Translations under genes and position numbers: made by a program
Shown here: positions 56,328 to 64,000 of the stretch, piece by piece
Numbering within the stretch: the first letter of the stretch is position 1
Layout of the letters: every line of letters starts with the position of its first letter
The notes under the pieces: model-generated
What the model was told of the DNA's origin: nothing
Databases searched by the model: none
Seen by the model: the letters and a program-made list of their open reading frames with translations, nothing else
Source: Caulobacter sp.
GTDB lineage: Bacteria > Pseudomonadota > Alphaproteobacteria > Caulobacterales > Caulobacteraceae
DNA: 64,000 nucleotides
Assembly: GCF_017744445.1 (NCBI RefSeq)
Contig: NZ_JAGIBH010000007.1
Coordinates: forward strand, 54,358 to 118,357
Direction: 5' to 3'

Positions 56328-57593
56328 ATGTCCGCCTCGACCCCCGAGCATCCGGAAACCCCCTTGAGCGTCACCCTCGACCTGTCGCGCGTCTCCACCG
56401 ACGCCGCGTCTTCCCTTAGTGCTTCTGGCACCCCCGTCGCCAAACCCATGGTCAACCTCTCGGGCCTCACGCGCCCGCAGCTGGTCGCGGCCTTGGTCGA
56501 GAGCGGTGTGGTCGAGCACGGCAAGGCCAAGATGCGCGCCACCCAGATCTTCCGCTGGATGCACCATCGCGGCGTCACCGACTTCGCCCATATGAGCGAC
56601 GTCGCCAAGGAAACCCGCGCACGCCTGGCCGAGACCTTCACCATCGCCCGCCCCGAGATCGTCGAGCGCCAGGTGTCCAAGGACGGCACCCGCAAGTGGC
56701 TGATCCGCATGGCCCCGGGCATCGAGGTCGAGAGCGTCTATATCCCCGGCGTCGGTCGCGCCGGCGCCCTGTGCGTGTCCAGCCAGGTCGGCTGCACGCT
56801 CAATTGCAGCTTCTGCCACACGGGCACCCAGCCGCTGGTCCGCAACCTGACCACGGCCGAGATCGTCGCCCAGGTGCAGGTGGCCAAGGACGACCTGGCC
56901 GAATGGCCGTCGGACAAGGAAGACCGCGTGCTCTCGAACATCGTGTTCATGGGCATGGGCGAGCCGCTGTACAATCTGGGCCAGGTGGCCGACGCCATCG
57001 AGATCATCAGCGACAACGAGGGTATTGGCATCTCGCGTCGCCGGATCACGGTCTCGACCTCGGGCGTCGTGCCGATGCTGGAAAAGCTGGGCAACACGAC
57101 CCAGGCCATGCTGGCGATCAGCCTGCACGCCACCAATGACGAATTGCGCGACGTCCTGGTGCCGCTGAACAAGAAGTACCCGATCGCCGAGCTGATGGCC
57201 GGCATCCGCGCCTATCCGGGCCTGAGCAACGCTCGTCGCGTGACCTTCGAGTACGTGATGCTGAAGGGCGTCAACGACAGCCCAGAAGAGGCTCGCGCCC
57301 TCGTTAAGCTGATCAAGGGCATTCCGGCCAAGATCAACCTGATCCCGTTCAATCCGTGGCCGGGCAGCGACTATCTGTGCTCGGACTGGTCGACGATCGA
57401 GGCCTTCGCCGCGATCCTCAACAAGGCCGGCTATTCCTCGCCGATCCGCACCCCGCGCGGGCGGGATATCCTGGCGGCCTGCGGTCAGCTGAAGAGCGAG
57501 AGCGAGAAGGTCCGGGCGTCGGCGCTGAGGAAGCTGTCGCTGGCGGCGATGGCCGGCGTGCTGTCGGATGATGACGAAGACGAGGCGGCTTAG
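56328..57593 (+). CDS. rlmN: Dual-specificity RNA (adenine-C2) methyltransferase RlmN
   Basis: 421 residues. The radical-SAM cluster motif C-T-L-N-C-S-F-C sits in the middle, preceded by the N-terminal HhH-like RNA-binding part (F-R-W-M-H-H-R-G-V) and followed by G-M-G-E-P-L-Y-N and the C-terminal methyl-carrying Cys in L-A-A-C-G-Q-L. It methylates A2503 of 23S rRNA and A37 of some tRNAs. The first 40 residues are low-complexity and may vary in start. No Shine-Dalgarno lies between the leader hairpin and ATG. Confidence 0.94.
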   Translation: MSASTPEHPETPLSVTLDLSRVSTDAASSLSASGTPVAKPMVNLSGLTRPQLVAALVESGVVEHGKAKMRATQIFRWMHHRGVTDFAHMSDVAKETRARLAETFTIARPEIVERQVSKDGTRKWLIRMAPGIEVESVYIPGVGRAGALCVSSQVGCTLNCSFCHTGTQPLVRNLTTAEIVAQVQVAKDDLAEWPSDKEDRVLSNIVFMGMGEPLYNLGQVADAIEIISDNEGIGISRRRITVSTSGVVPMLEKLGNTTQAMLAISLHATNDELRDVLVPLNKKYPIAELMAGIRAYPGLSNARRVTFEYVMLKGVNDSPEEARALVKLIKGIPAKINLIPFNPWPGSDYLCSDWSTIEAFAAILNKAGYSSPIRTPRGRDILAACGQLKSESEKVRASALRKLSLAAMAGVLSDDDEDEAA

Positions 57594-57610
57594 GTCCTCT
57601 TCCTCCGCCG

Positions 57611-57738
57611 CACCCCAATCCGACTATCCCCGCGAAGGCGGGGATCCAAGCAGACTTTCGTGGTGTGGCGCGGCGTTAGACTAATCCGCCGACTCGGCTT
57701 GGGTCCCCGCTTTCGCGGGGATGATCGGTGTTTGGGGT
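57611..57738. repeat. Intergenic repeat family B, copy 2, running into the ArsR gene
   Basis: Arms at 57611-57651 and 57697-57738 (CCCCGC-GAAA/GAAG-GCGGGG cores) around a centre that matches the centre of the copy at 39090-39210 in opposite orientation. Bases 57681-57738 lie inside the reading frame of the ArsR-type regulator and encode its tail. Confidence 0.85.
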
Positions 57739-58058
57739 TTCTCCACCACCTTCTTCAGCCGGCTCAGCATCCCTGCCGCATAGGCCGCGTACGGCCCGAT
57801 CCACCGCTCGTGTATCGCGTGCACCGGCAGGGCGTCCAGGTGGTTCCAGCGTTCGCGGCCGCGCCGTTCGGCCACGACCAGGCCGGCCTCTTCCAGCACG
57901 CCCAGGTGCTGCATCACCGTGCAGCGATCCAGTTCCGGGAAGCGCGCGCATAGCATGCCGGTCGTCAGCGACTCGGCCTTCAGCAGATCCAGAATGCTCC
58001 GCCGCACCCGGTGGCCCAGGGCCTTGAAGATCAGGTCCGCTTCGTCCTCGCTTGACAT
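57681..58058 (-). CDS. ArsR-type winged-helix regulator with repeat-derived C-terminus
   Basis: 125 residues. Winged-helix core: L-G-H-R-V-R-R-S-I-L-D-L-L, then R-C-T-V-M-Q-H-L-G-V-L-E-E-A-G-L-V (recognition helix) and the wing G-R-E-R-W-N-H-L. No metal-binding C-x-C motif. The last 15 or so residues (P-I-I-P-A-K-A-G-T-Q) and the stop codon come from a family B repeat; the ancestral end was probably near residue 109. It is divergent from an AHSA1-type gene, a common ArsR/SRPBCC pairing, and its start codon abuts an AT-rich palindrome. Confidence 0.88.
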   Translation of the reverse strand: MSSEDEADLIFKALGHRVRRSILDLLKAESLTTGMLCARFPELDRCTVMQHLGVLEEAGLVVAERRGRERWNHLDALPVHAIHERWIGPYAAYAAGMLSRLKKVVEKPQTPIIPAKAGTQAESAD

Positions 58059-58075
58059 GTTATAAGATTATAACA
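58058..58075. promoter_or_regulatory. Operator palindrome TGTTATAA-GA-TTATAACA
   Basis: An 18-bp inverted repeat with two central bases, starkly AT-rich for this DNA. It begins at the ArsR start codon and lies 35 bases before the SRPBCC start, so one site could control both genes; it also contains -10-like TATAAG elements. Confidence 0.8.
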
Positions 58076-58109
58076 CATGGTCGCCTCCAGCAAGTGAGGA
58101 GAGTGTCCC

Positions 58110-58559
58110 ATGGCGCACGAATTCACCGTCAGTGGCCGGATCGGCAAGCCCGTGTCCGAGGTCTTCGAGGCCGTCGCCGATCCCAAGAAGCTGTCCGGCT
58201 ATTTCACCACCGGCGGGGCGCAGGGGCGGCTGGAGACCGGCGCGACCGTCACCTGGGATTTCCACGACTTCCCCGGCGCCTTCCCGGTCGAGGTGGTCGA
58301 GGTCGTCCAGAACGAGAAGATCGTCCTGCGCTGGGGCTCGGCCGAGCCGAACGCCACCCACAACACCGAGGTGACCATGACCTTCGCCGACACCGGCGAT
58401 GGCCGCACCCTGGTCAAGATCCACGAGGCCGGCTGGACCGACAGTGCGGCGGGCGAGAAGGCCGCCTTCGGTAATTGCGAGGGCTGGACCGGCATGCTGT
58501 GCGCCATGAAGGTCTTCGTCGAGCACGGCCTGAACCTGCGCGAAGGCTTCTACAAGTAG
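58110..58559 (+). CDS. SRPBCC / AHSA1-like protein
   Basis: 149 residues, single START/Bet v1-like domain: V-F-E-A-V-A-D-P-K-K-L-S-G-Y-F then V-T-W-D-F-H-D-F and the late G-W-T-G-M-L-C-A-M-K. AHSA1-like proteins bind hydrophobic ligands; Aha1 stimulates Hsp90, but the bacterial stand-alone members are uncharacterised. Paired with the divergent ArsR regulator and its operator, hence probably its target. Confidence 0.88.
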   Translation: MAHEFTVSGRIGKPVSEVFEAVADPKKLSGYFTTGGAQGRLETGATVTWDFHDFPGAFPVEVVEVVQNEKIVLRWGSAEPNATHNTEVTMTFADTGDGRTLVKIHEAGWTDSAAGEKAAFGNCEGWTGMLCAMKVFVEHGLNLREGFYK

Positions 58560-58652
58560 GCGCGTTTTCGCCAGGTGCGGGCGCCCCCTACGCAAATCTC
58601 GCCGACCCGTGTTAGTCAGGTCGACGAACACTTCCCAGGGTAGTCCGCGTCC

Positions 58653-59081
58653 ATGCCGTCCCAGCTCCAGTCGCCCGAGGTCCAGGCCTTCGCCACCGGC
58701 TTCCCGGTCACCCTGCTGCACGCCAGCGTGACCCTGGTCATGCTGATCCTGGGCACGACGCTGTACGCCCTGCTGACCCCGCACAAGGAAATCGCCCTGA
58801 TCCGCGAGGGCAATTCGGCCGCGGCGCTGTCGCTGGGCGGGGTGATGGTCGGCCTGTCGATTCCGCTGGCCATCTCGCTGACCGCCTCGACCTCGGTGAT
58901 CGAGATCGGCATCTGGGGCGCGGCGACCATCGCCGTGCAGCTCTTGGTGTTCCGGGTCACCGACATGGTGCTGAAGGGCCTGCCCGAGCGGATCCAGGAC
59001 GGCGAGATCTCGGCCGCGGTCCTGCTGGTCGGCGCCAAGCTGGCCACCGCCCTGATCCTCGCCGCCGCCGTGGCCGGCTGA
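58653..59081 (+). CDS. DUF350 family membrane protein
   Basis: 142 residues, four hydrophobic helices in two repeated halves, with I-R-E-G-N-S-A-A-A-L-S-L-G-G in the first half and I-Q-D-G-E-I-S-A-A-V-L-L-V-G-A-K-L in the second, both typical of DUF350. Function unknown. The serine-protease gene starts 25 bases downstream and may share its transcript. Confidence 0.9.
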   Translation: MPSQLQSPEVQAFATGFPVTLLHASVTLVMLILGTTLYALLTPHKEIALIREGNSAAALSLGGVMVGLSIPLAISLTASTSVIEIGIWGAATIAVQLLVFRVTDMVLKGLPERIQDGEISAAVLLVGAKLATALILAAAVAG

Positions 59082-59106
59082 TCCGGCGCGGTCGGGGGAC
59101 CTCCCA

Positions 59107-59940
59107 GTGCATTTCCCCAAGCTTCCCGATTGGCTGGTCTATGCCGCGGCGGTCAGCGCCCTGGTGATCGTCGCCGTTGGCCGCCAGGAGCGTTCCGACG
59201 CCCCGCCGCCCCCGCCGCCGGTGCCGGGCGAGGAAGGTTTGCCTTTGGGGCCGTCCTCGCCGTTCGATCCGTCGATCGTGGTCCAAGTGCCCGACCGTCC
59301 CGAGCCTGGCTCGGGCACGGCCTTCTCGGTCGGGGATGACGGCACCTGGCTGACCGCCCGCCACGTGGTCGACGGCTGCAAGTCCGCCGCCATCGTCGTC
59401 GCGGACGGCCGCGGCGTGGCGGCCAAGGTGCATGTCGATCCCAAGGCCGACGCCGCCATCCTGACCACCGAGGGCGGCGCGCCGTCGGTGCCGCTGGGCC
59501 TGGACATTCCGCTGCGCCGGGGTGCGCGGGCTTATCATCCGGGCTTCCCGCAGGGCCATCCGGGCGAGGCCGCCTCGCGCCTTTTGGGCCGCGAGAACCT
59601 GGTCGTTCACGGGCGCGGGGCGCGCACCGAGCCGGTGCTGGTCTGGGCCGAGGTCGGTCGCACCGACACCCTGAAAGGCACGCTGTCGGGCCTGTCGGGC
59701 GCGCCGGCCCTGGACGCCGCCGGCCGGGTGATCGGCGTGACCGTCGCCGAGGCCCCGCGTCGCGGCCGCATCTACACGACCGCGCCTGAGACCTTGAAGG
59801 TCCTGCTGGGCCCGCACCGCCGGCCCTCGCCTTCGGAGTTCGCGCCCAGCGAACCGATCACCACCGAGAACTACGGCCGGGTGGCCGATGGACTGCGGCG
59901 CGACCTGCGGGTGGCGCAGGTGGTGTGTTTGGCGGTCTAA
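59107..59940 (+). CDS. Membrane-tethered trypsin-like serine protease
   Basis: 277 residues from GTG 59107. One N-terminal membrane helix (about 9-24), a Pro-rich tether, then a chymotrypsin-fold domain with H in T-A-R-H-V-V-D, D in P-K-A-D-A-A-I and S in G-L-S-G-A-P: the triad is complete, as in S1 proteases related to DegP, but without a PDZ domain. Likely periplasmic, anchored in the inner membrane. The C-terminus ends in a Cys-containing tail. Its stop overlaps that of the convergent ampG-like gene (CTAA). Confidence 0.87.
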   Translation: MHFPKLPDWLVYAAAVSALVIVAVGRQERSDAPPPPPPVPGEEGLPLGPSSPFDPSIVVQVPDRPEPGSGTAFSVGDDGTWLTARHVVDGCKSAAIVVADGRGVAAKVHVDPKADAAILTTEGGAPSVPLGLDIPLRRGARAYHPGFPQGHPGEAASRLLGRENLVVHGRGARTEPVLVWAEVGRTDTLKGTLSGLSGAPALDAAGRVIGVTVAEAPRRGRIYTTAPETLKVLLGPHRRPSPSEFAPSEPITTENYGRVADGLRRDLRVAQVVCLAV

Positions 59941-61625
59941 GCCGCCGCCGCTTCCTCGACCTTCTCCTGCCGCGCCGCCACCATGAACGACAGCACGATC
60001 GCCACCACGCCGATCAGCGCCGTGTAGATGAAGAAGGTCGTGTAGCCCGCCGCCATGGCCTGGGCGCTGACGCCCAGCTTGGCGCCGGCGGCGGTGAAGC
60101 TTTCGGGCGGCAGACGGGTGAAGAGGCCCTTGAGCAGGCCGATCGGTCCGCCGTGCTCGGCGGCCTGGGCCGAGGCCTCGACGATCCGCCCCGACTGCGA
60201 GGCCACCAGCTTGCCGGGCAGGGCGTACAGCGATGAGAAGAGGGCGTACTGGGTGGCCGTGAAGCCCGCCGAGGTCAGGCTGGACATGTAGGCGATCAGC
60301 GCCGTGCCGGCGATGCCGCCGGCGATGTTGTCCAGGCAGATCGAGGTGAACAGCATCGGGATGCTGTGGCCGCTCATGGCCAGCAGGGCGAACATCAGGT
60401 TGCTGATCGGCTGAGCGAAGGCGCCGATGACCAGCGCCTTCATCAGGCCCAGGCGCGAGACGACCACGCCGCCCAGGAATACCCCGATCATCGAGGCGAT
60501 GATGCCGAACACCTTGCGGATCTCGGCGATCTCGGTGAGCGAGAAGCCCATGTCCCGGTAGAACGGGTTCATGATGTTCAGCACGAAGTCCGAGACGCGA
60601 TAGACGCAGATCGCCGCCAGGATCAGGCCGGCCACGCCGTGGAAGCGGGTCAGGAACTCGCCCAGCGGCTCGCCGAACGCCTTGGACATGTAGACGCCGG
60701 GCTTGGTGCGGACCTTGGGGATCGGCCAGGCGGCGACGACCACGATGGCCAGGCCGATGATCACGCCCAGCAGCTGCAGCCAGACGCCGTTGGGCTTGGC
60801 GGTCCAGGCGTCGGCCAGGGCTTCCCCGCCGACCAGCTTGGAGAGCAGGGACGCATCGCCCGCCAGGCCCGAGCCCAGCACCAGGGCGCCCAGCACCAGC
60901 ACGGCCAGGCGGACCAGCCATTCGAAGACCTCGAGGGCTTTCGGCTGGTTGACGTCGTCGGTCGGGATCGGGCGGATGGTGTGCTCGGCCTCGCGCGGGG
61001 CCCACAGGGTGGCCAGCACGCCGATCCCGACGACCGCGCCCATCACCGCGTACGAGAAGTTCCAGCCGAAGCGCTCGGCCAGCAGCAGCGGGCCGGCGCC
61101 GGCCGCGATCATGGCGACGCGGTAGCCCCACTGGTAGGCCACGACCATCGGGCCCTGGTCTTCCTTGTCGGCCACCTCGATGCGCCAGGCGTCCAGGACG
61201 ATGTCGTGCGAGGCGGTGGCGAAGCCGACGGCCACGGCGGCGGCGGCCAGCACGCCCAGCTGGTTGACCGGGTTCATGGTCGAGATCGCCCACAGGCCCA
61301 GGATCATCGCGCACTGGAACACCAGCAGCCAGGCGCGGCGATGGCCCAGGATGTTGTGCAGCACCGGCACCTTGGTGCGGTCGATCAGCGGGGCCCACAG
61401 GAACTTGAACGAGAACGACAGGGTGGCCAGGCTGAAGAAGCCGATCACCGCCAGCGACAGGCCCGCATCCCGCAGCCACAGCGACAGGGTGTCGAAGATC
61501 AGCATGAACGGCAGGCCGGACGCGAAGCCCAGGCCCAGCATCACCAGGCTGCGGCGCTCCAGGAAGAAGGCCAGGGTCTGGAGAAGGGTCTTCTTCTCGG
61601 GCGCGGCTTTCGCGTCGTCGGTCAT
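59937..61625 (-). CDS. AmpG-like MFS permease
   Basis: 562 residues, about fourteen hydrophobic helices. The N-terminal G-F-A-S-G-L-P-F-M-L-I-F-D-T-L-S-L-W-L and F-K-F-L-W-A-P-L-I-D-R match AmpG, which imports anhydro-muropeptides for cell wall recycling; A-S-H-D-I-V-L-D-A-W-R-I-E is also typical. The insert around residues 200-290 lengthens it beyond E. coli AmpG. It follows shkA by 35 bases. A hairpin covers its ribosome site. Confidence 0.87.
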   Translation of the reverse strand: MTDDAKAAPEKKTLLQTLAFFLERRSLVMLGLGFASGLPFMLIFDTLSLWLRDAGLSLAVIGFFSLATLSFSFKFLWAPLIDRTKVPVLHNILGHRRAWLLVFQCAMILGLWAISTMNPVNQLGVLAAAAVAVGFATASHDIVLDAWRIEVADKEDQGPMVVAYQWGYRVAMIAAGAGPLLLAERFGWNFSYAVMGAVVGIGVLATLWAPREAEHTIRPIPTDDVNQPKALEVFEWLVRLAVLVLGALVLGSGLAGDASLLSKLVGGEALADAWTAKPNGVWLQLLGVIIGLAIVVVAAWPIPKVRTKPGVYMSKAFGEPLGEFLTRFHGVAGLILAAICVYRVSDFVLNIMNPFYRDMGFSLTEIAEIRKVFGIIASMIGVFLGGVVVSRLGLMKALVIGAFAQPISNLMFALLAMSGHSIPMLFTSICLDNIAGGIAGTALIAYMSSLTSAGFTATQYALFSSLYALPGKLVASQSGRIVEASAQAAEHGGPIGLLKGLFTRLPPESFTAAGAKLGVSAQAMAAGYTTFFIYTALIGVVAIVLSFMVAARQEKVEEAAAA

Positions 61626-61628
61626 GGC

Positions 61629-61649
61629 GGTTCCCCCTGCGGGGAAACC
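61629..61649 (-). promoter_or_regulatory. Hairpin covering the ampG-like ribosome site
   Basis: On the minus strand GGTTTCCCC-GCA-GGGGGAACC pairs 61649-61641 with 61637-61629. The GGGGG that would serve as Shine-Dalgarno is inside the stem, four bases before the start codon. Confidence 0.45.
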
Positions 61650-61660
61650 GACCCCGCCTG

Positions 61661-63199
61661 CTAGCCGGCGACCTTGGCTCGCGTCGCGGTTTTCGTCCAG
61701 CCGGAGCTGGCGCCGCCCGTGGTCCAGCGCTTGAGGGCGTCGCGCAGGGCTTCTTGCGTGAGGGGCTTCACCAGGAAGTCGTCCATGCCGGCGGCCAGGC
61801 AGGCGCGCTTGTCCTCGTCGAAGGCGTCGGCGGTCAGGGCGGCGATCGGGGCGGCGACGCCCTTGGCGCGAAGGGCCTTGGCCGCCTGCACGCCGGACAG
61901 GCCGGGCATGCGCAGGTCCATCAGGATCAGGTCGTAGGCCCCGGCCACGGCGGCGGCCACGGCCTGCTCGCCGTCGGCGACGCGGTCGACCTTGCAGCCC
62001 TCGCGCTCCAGCAGGGTGCGGGCCAAGAGGGCGTTGATCGGATTGTCCTCGGCCAGCAGCACACGCACGCCCTGGGCCACGGCCCCGGCGATGCGGTCGT
62101 CGTGGATGGGCGCTTCAGTCTGGGCGGTTTCGGTCTCGCCGGCCCGCAGCACTTGCTCGACCAGCGAAGCGGCGCGCAGCGGCTTGATCAGATAGCCCGA
62201 GAAGCCGGCGTTCTTCAGGCGGTCGATGCGGTCGCGCTGCTCGGGGGTGAGCAGCACCACGGCCTTGCGGCCCGCCGGGGGCTTGAAGGCGCCGCGGCCG
62301 GACAGGGCCTTGTCGATCAGCAGCACGGCGTCGGCCGGCGCGCCCGACAGGGCCGAGGCGATATCGACGGCGGCGAAGGCGCGGCCGCCGGCGGCCTCGA
62401 TCTGGCGCACGGTGGCGGCGCGGACAATGGCGTTGGGCGAGGCGATGGCGACGCTCTTGCCTTCGAGGGGCGCCGCGCGAACGGCGGGAGCGGCGATCTC
62501 GAACGGCGCCTCGAACCAGAACTCGGCGCCCTGGCCCAGCTCCCCGCCGACCCCAACCTCGCCGTCCATGGCGTTGGCGAGGCGGGCGACGATGGCCAGG
62601 CCCAGGCCCGCGCCGCCCAGCTGGGTGGCGTGGGTGATGTCGGTCTGGACGAAGGCCTCGAAGATCCGCTGGCGAGCCTCGGGCGCGACACCCGGCCCGG
62701 TGTCGGCCACCGAGAAGCGGATGCGGCCGTCGGCGGTGGCCGTGGCGGTCAGCAGCACGCCGCCGGCCTCGGTGAACTTCACGGCGTTGCCGGCGAAGTT
62801 CAGCAGAATCTGGCGCAGGCGGCCCTCGTCGGCCTGGATGGTCGGCAGGGTATGGGGCACGGCCCAGGCGATCTCGACGCCCTTCTCATGGGCGCGGGGG
62901 CTCATCAGTTCGGCGACCTGGCGCAGCAGGCCCTCGATATCGACCGGGGCCAGCGACAGCTCGATCGAGGCCGCGCCCAGGCGGGCGAAGTGCAGGACGT
63001 CATTGACCAGCGACAGCAGGTGGTCGCCGCTCTCGCGCAGGGCGGTGACATAGGACCGCTGCTCGGCCGTCAGCTTGGTGTTCTCGAGCAGGCGCGCCAT
63101 GCCCAGCACGCCGTTCAGCGGGGTGCGGAACTCGTGGCTCAGGGTGGCCAGCTGCTCGGGCGTGACGCCGGGTCTCTTTTGGTCGCTCATGGAGATCAA
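61661..63199 (-). CDS. shkA: Soluble hybrid histidine kinase ShkA
   Basis: 512 residues, no membrane segment. DHp with H22 in L-S-H-E-F-R-T-P-L, a catalytic ATPase domain (N-F-A-G-N-A-V near 134-140, G-A-G-L-G-L), a degenerate receiver (about 250-352) lacking the acidic pocket, a D-D-R motif at 367-369, and a true receiver with E384-D385 and phospho-acceptor D428. In C. crescentus ShkA the c-di-GMP site in the pseudo-receiver (Y338, I340, P342, R344) and D-D-R at 369-371 are each offset by exactly two from Y336, I338, P340, R342 and D367 here. ShkA feeds ShpA-TacA to trigger stalk genes. The start is uncertain: TTG 63199 or ATG 63190. Confidence 0.9.
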   Translation of the reverse strand: MISMSDQKRPGVTPEQLATLSHEFRTPLNGVLGMARLLENTKLTAEQRSYVTALRESGDHLLSLVNDVLHFARLGAASIELSLAPVDIEGLLRQVAELMSPRAHEKGVEIAWAVPHTLPTIQADEGRLRQILLNFAGNAVKFTEAGGVLLTATATADGRIRFSVADTGPGVAPEARQRIFEAFVQTDITHATQLGGAGLGLAIVARLANAMDGEVGVGGELGQGAEFWFEAPFEIAAPAVRAAPLEGKSVAIASPNAIVRAATVRQIEAAGGRAFAAVDIASALSGAPADAVLLIDKALSGRGAFKPPAGRKAVVLLTPEQRDRIDRLKNAGFSGYLIKPLRAASLVEQVLRAGETETAQTEAPIHDDRIAGAVAQGVRVLLAEDNPINALLARTLLEREGCKVDRVADGEQAVAAAVAGAYDLILMDLRMPGLSGVQAAKALRAKGVAAPIAALTADAFDEDKRACLAAGMDDFLVKPLTQEALRDALKRWTTGGASSGWTKTATRAKVAG

Positions 63200-63294
63200 G
63201 GTTACCCGGCGCGGCTTAACGGGCAGTCAAACCCGGAACCCGCGTCGAGCGGCGCCGTTTTGCGTGGACAAGCTCAAATAGGGAAGCTCACGCC

Positions 63295-63375
63295 ATGCGA
63301 TCGATCCTTCTGATGCTCCTCGGAGTGCCGCTGCCGATCATCCTGCTGCTCGCCTTCTGCACTCACCATTTCTGA
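63295..63375 (+). CDS. 26-residue small membrane protein
   Basis: MRSILLMLLG start, a single hydrophobic helix with P-L-P-I-I-L-L-L-A, ending C-T-H-H-F. GGGAAG lies about ten bases upstream. Very short proteins of the form L-L-G-x-P-x-P-I-I-x-L recur in proteobacterial genomes as I recall. It ends 14 bases before the next gene's start and probably shares its transcript. Confidence 0.65.
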   Translation: MRSILLMLLGVPLPIILLLAFCTHHF

Positions 63376-63389
63376 GAAAGGGGACCGCC

Positions 63390-63962
63390 ATGGCTCTTTC
63401 CCCTGATATCGTCGCCGTCGACATCGGCGAGGAAAACCAGTCGGCCGTCAGCTGGGACGCGGTCCTGGCCGGCGCCGTCGCCACGATCGCCCTGCTGTTC
63501 GTGCTGCTGTCGCTGGGCGCGGGCTTTGGCCTGAAGATGTCGCCGCGTTGGCCAACTGGGCTGACGGCTAGCGACTTCACCCCGATGCTGGGCGCGGCCT
63601 TTGTCGCCTGCCAGGTCGTGGCCAGCATGCTGGGCGGCTATGTCGCCGGGCGGATGCGCACCAAGTGGCTGAACGTTCACGACCACGAGGTCCATTTCCG
63701 CGACACCGCCCATGGCCTTCTGGCCTGGGCCGCCAGCGTGGTGGGCCTGCTGGTTCTGGGCGCGCTCGCCGCGCCGGCCGCGCCCGCGCCGGTCGGTGAG
63801 CTGTCGCCGGCCGAGGTCATCCGCGCCGCCCAGATCGGCGCGCAGCTGTCGCTATTCCTCGGCATCGGAGCCCTGACCAGCGCCTTCGCCGCCAGCGTCG
63901 CCGCCGCCATCGGCGGGATGCGTCGCGACGACATGCACCGGCTGCACCGCACGAAGGCCTAG
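63390..63962 (+). CDS. Hypothetical membrane protein
   Basis: 190 residues with four hydrophobic helices; W-D-A-V-L-A-G-A-V-A-T-I-A-L precedes the first and C-Q-V-V-A-S-M-L-G-G-Y-V-A-G-R-M-R the second, followed by a cytosolic loop with H-D-H-E-V-H-F-R-D-T-A-H-G. That His-rich loop resembles a family of alphaproteobacterial membrane proteins of unknown role. AAAGGGG precedes the start. Complete within the window. Confidence 0.75.
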   Translation: MALSPDIVAVDIGEENQSAVSWDAVLAGAVATIALLFVLLSLGAGFGLKMSPRWPTGLTASDFTPMLGAAFVACQVVASMLGGYVAGRMRTKWLNVHDHEVHFRDTAHGLLAWAASVVGLLVLGALAAPAAPAPVGELSPAEVIRAAQIGAQLSLFLGIGALTSAFAASVAAAIGGMRRDDMHRLHRTKA

Positions 63963-64000
63963 GCTGGAACGCCTTCTTCGCCGGGCGCATTGGCCCGCCG

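Overview
The window is a gene-dense, high-GC segment of an alphaproteobacterial chromosome, most likely Caulobacter (C. crescentus/segnis group). The calls that point there are a 1608-residue NAD-glutamate dehydrogenase of the GdhZ type, a hybrid kinase carrying every diagnostic residue I remember for ShkA, a lipoprotein of the CC0125/CC1285 type, and two RTX proteins whose C-terminal halves resemble the LPS-anchoring N-terminal domain of the Caulobacter S-layer protein RsaA. There are no rRNA, tRNA or CRISPR genes and no intact mobile element.

Layout. 1-7.3 kb: signalling proteins (MHYT-PAS-GGDEF-EAL, hybrid kinase), a HerA-like ATPase and an AI-2E-type membrane protein. 7.6-16.2 kb: gdhZ, a UMF1-type transporter, a dienelactone-hydrolase-like protein and purH. 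16.2-18.6 kb: a repeat-rich, gene-poor stretch followed by one low-GC orphan membrane protein, which together look like an insertion. 18.6-22.6 kb: a leftward operon rsmB-rpe-heparinase-small protein. 22.6-31.6 kb: a small oxidase-like membrane protein, an SdhAF4-type assembly factor, an NTF2-like protein, a decayed amidohydrolase, gamma-glutamyltranspeptidase, pyrF, marC, a UbiH-type hydroxylase and a leftward operon cnoX-LON domain-Trm112-membrane protein. 31.6-40.9 kb: DUF6065, rhaT, glmM and glmS (divergent, amino-sugar synthesis), an APC permease, cfa, trmO and a GNAT protein. 41.5-44.2 kb: the tandem RTX/RsaA-like pair. 44.2-54.4 kb: lysoplasmalogenase operon, an SDR, a lipoprotein, LysE, MAPEG, KTSC, argG, kup, an Rrf2 regulator and an MFS exporter. 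54.7-64 kb: a flavodoxin-fold protein, an SDR, rlmN, an ArsR/SRPBCC divergent pair with a clear operator, DUF350, a membrane-tethered serine protease, an AmpG-like permease, shkA and small membrane proteins.

Two things stand out. The first is the tandem pair of RTX proteins ending in an RsaA-N-domain-like module, the reverse of the RsaA order, with nearly identical 3' halves. The second is a dense set of intergenic inverted-repeat elements (eleven copies of at least five families in 64 kb). One of them has supplied the C-terminus and stop codon of the ArsR-type regulator, and another marks the edge of the decayed amidohydrolase. I read the sequence by eye; family names come from motif recognition, not from database searches.
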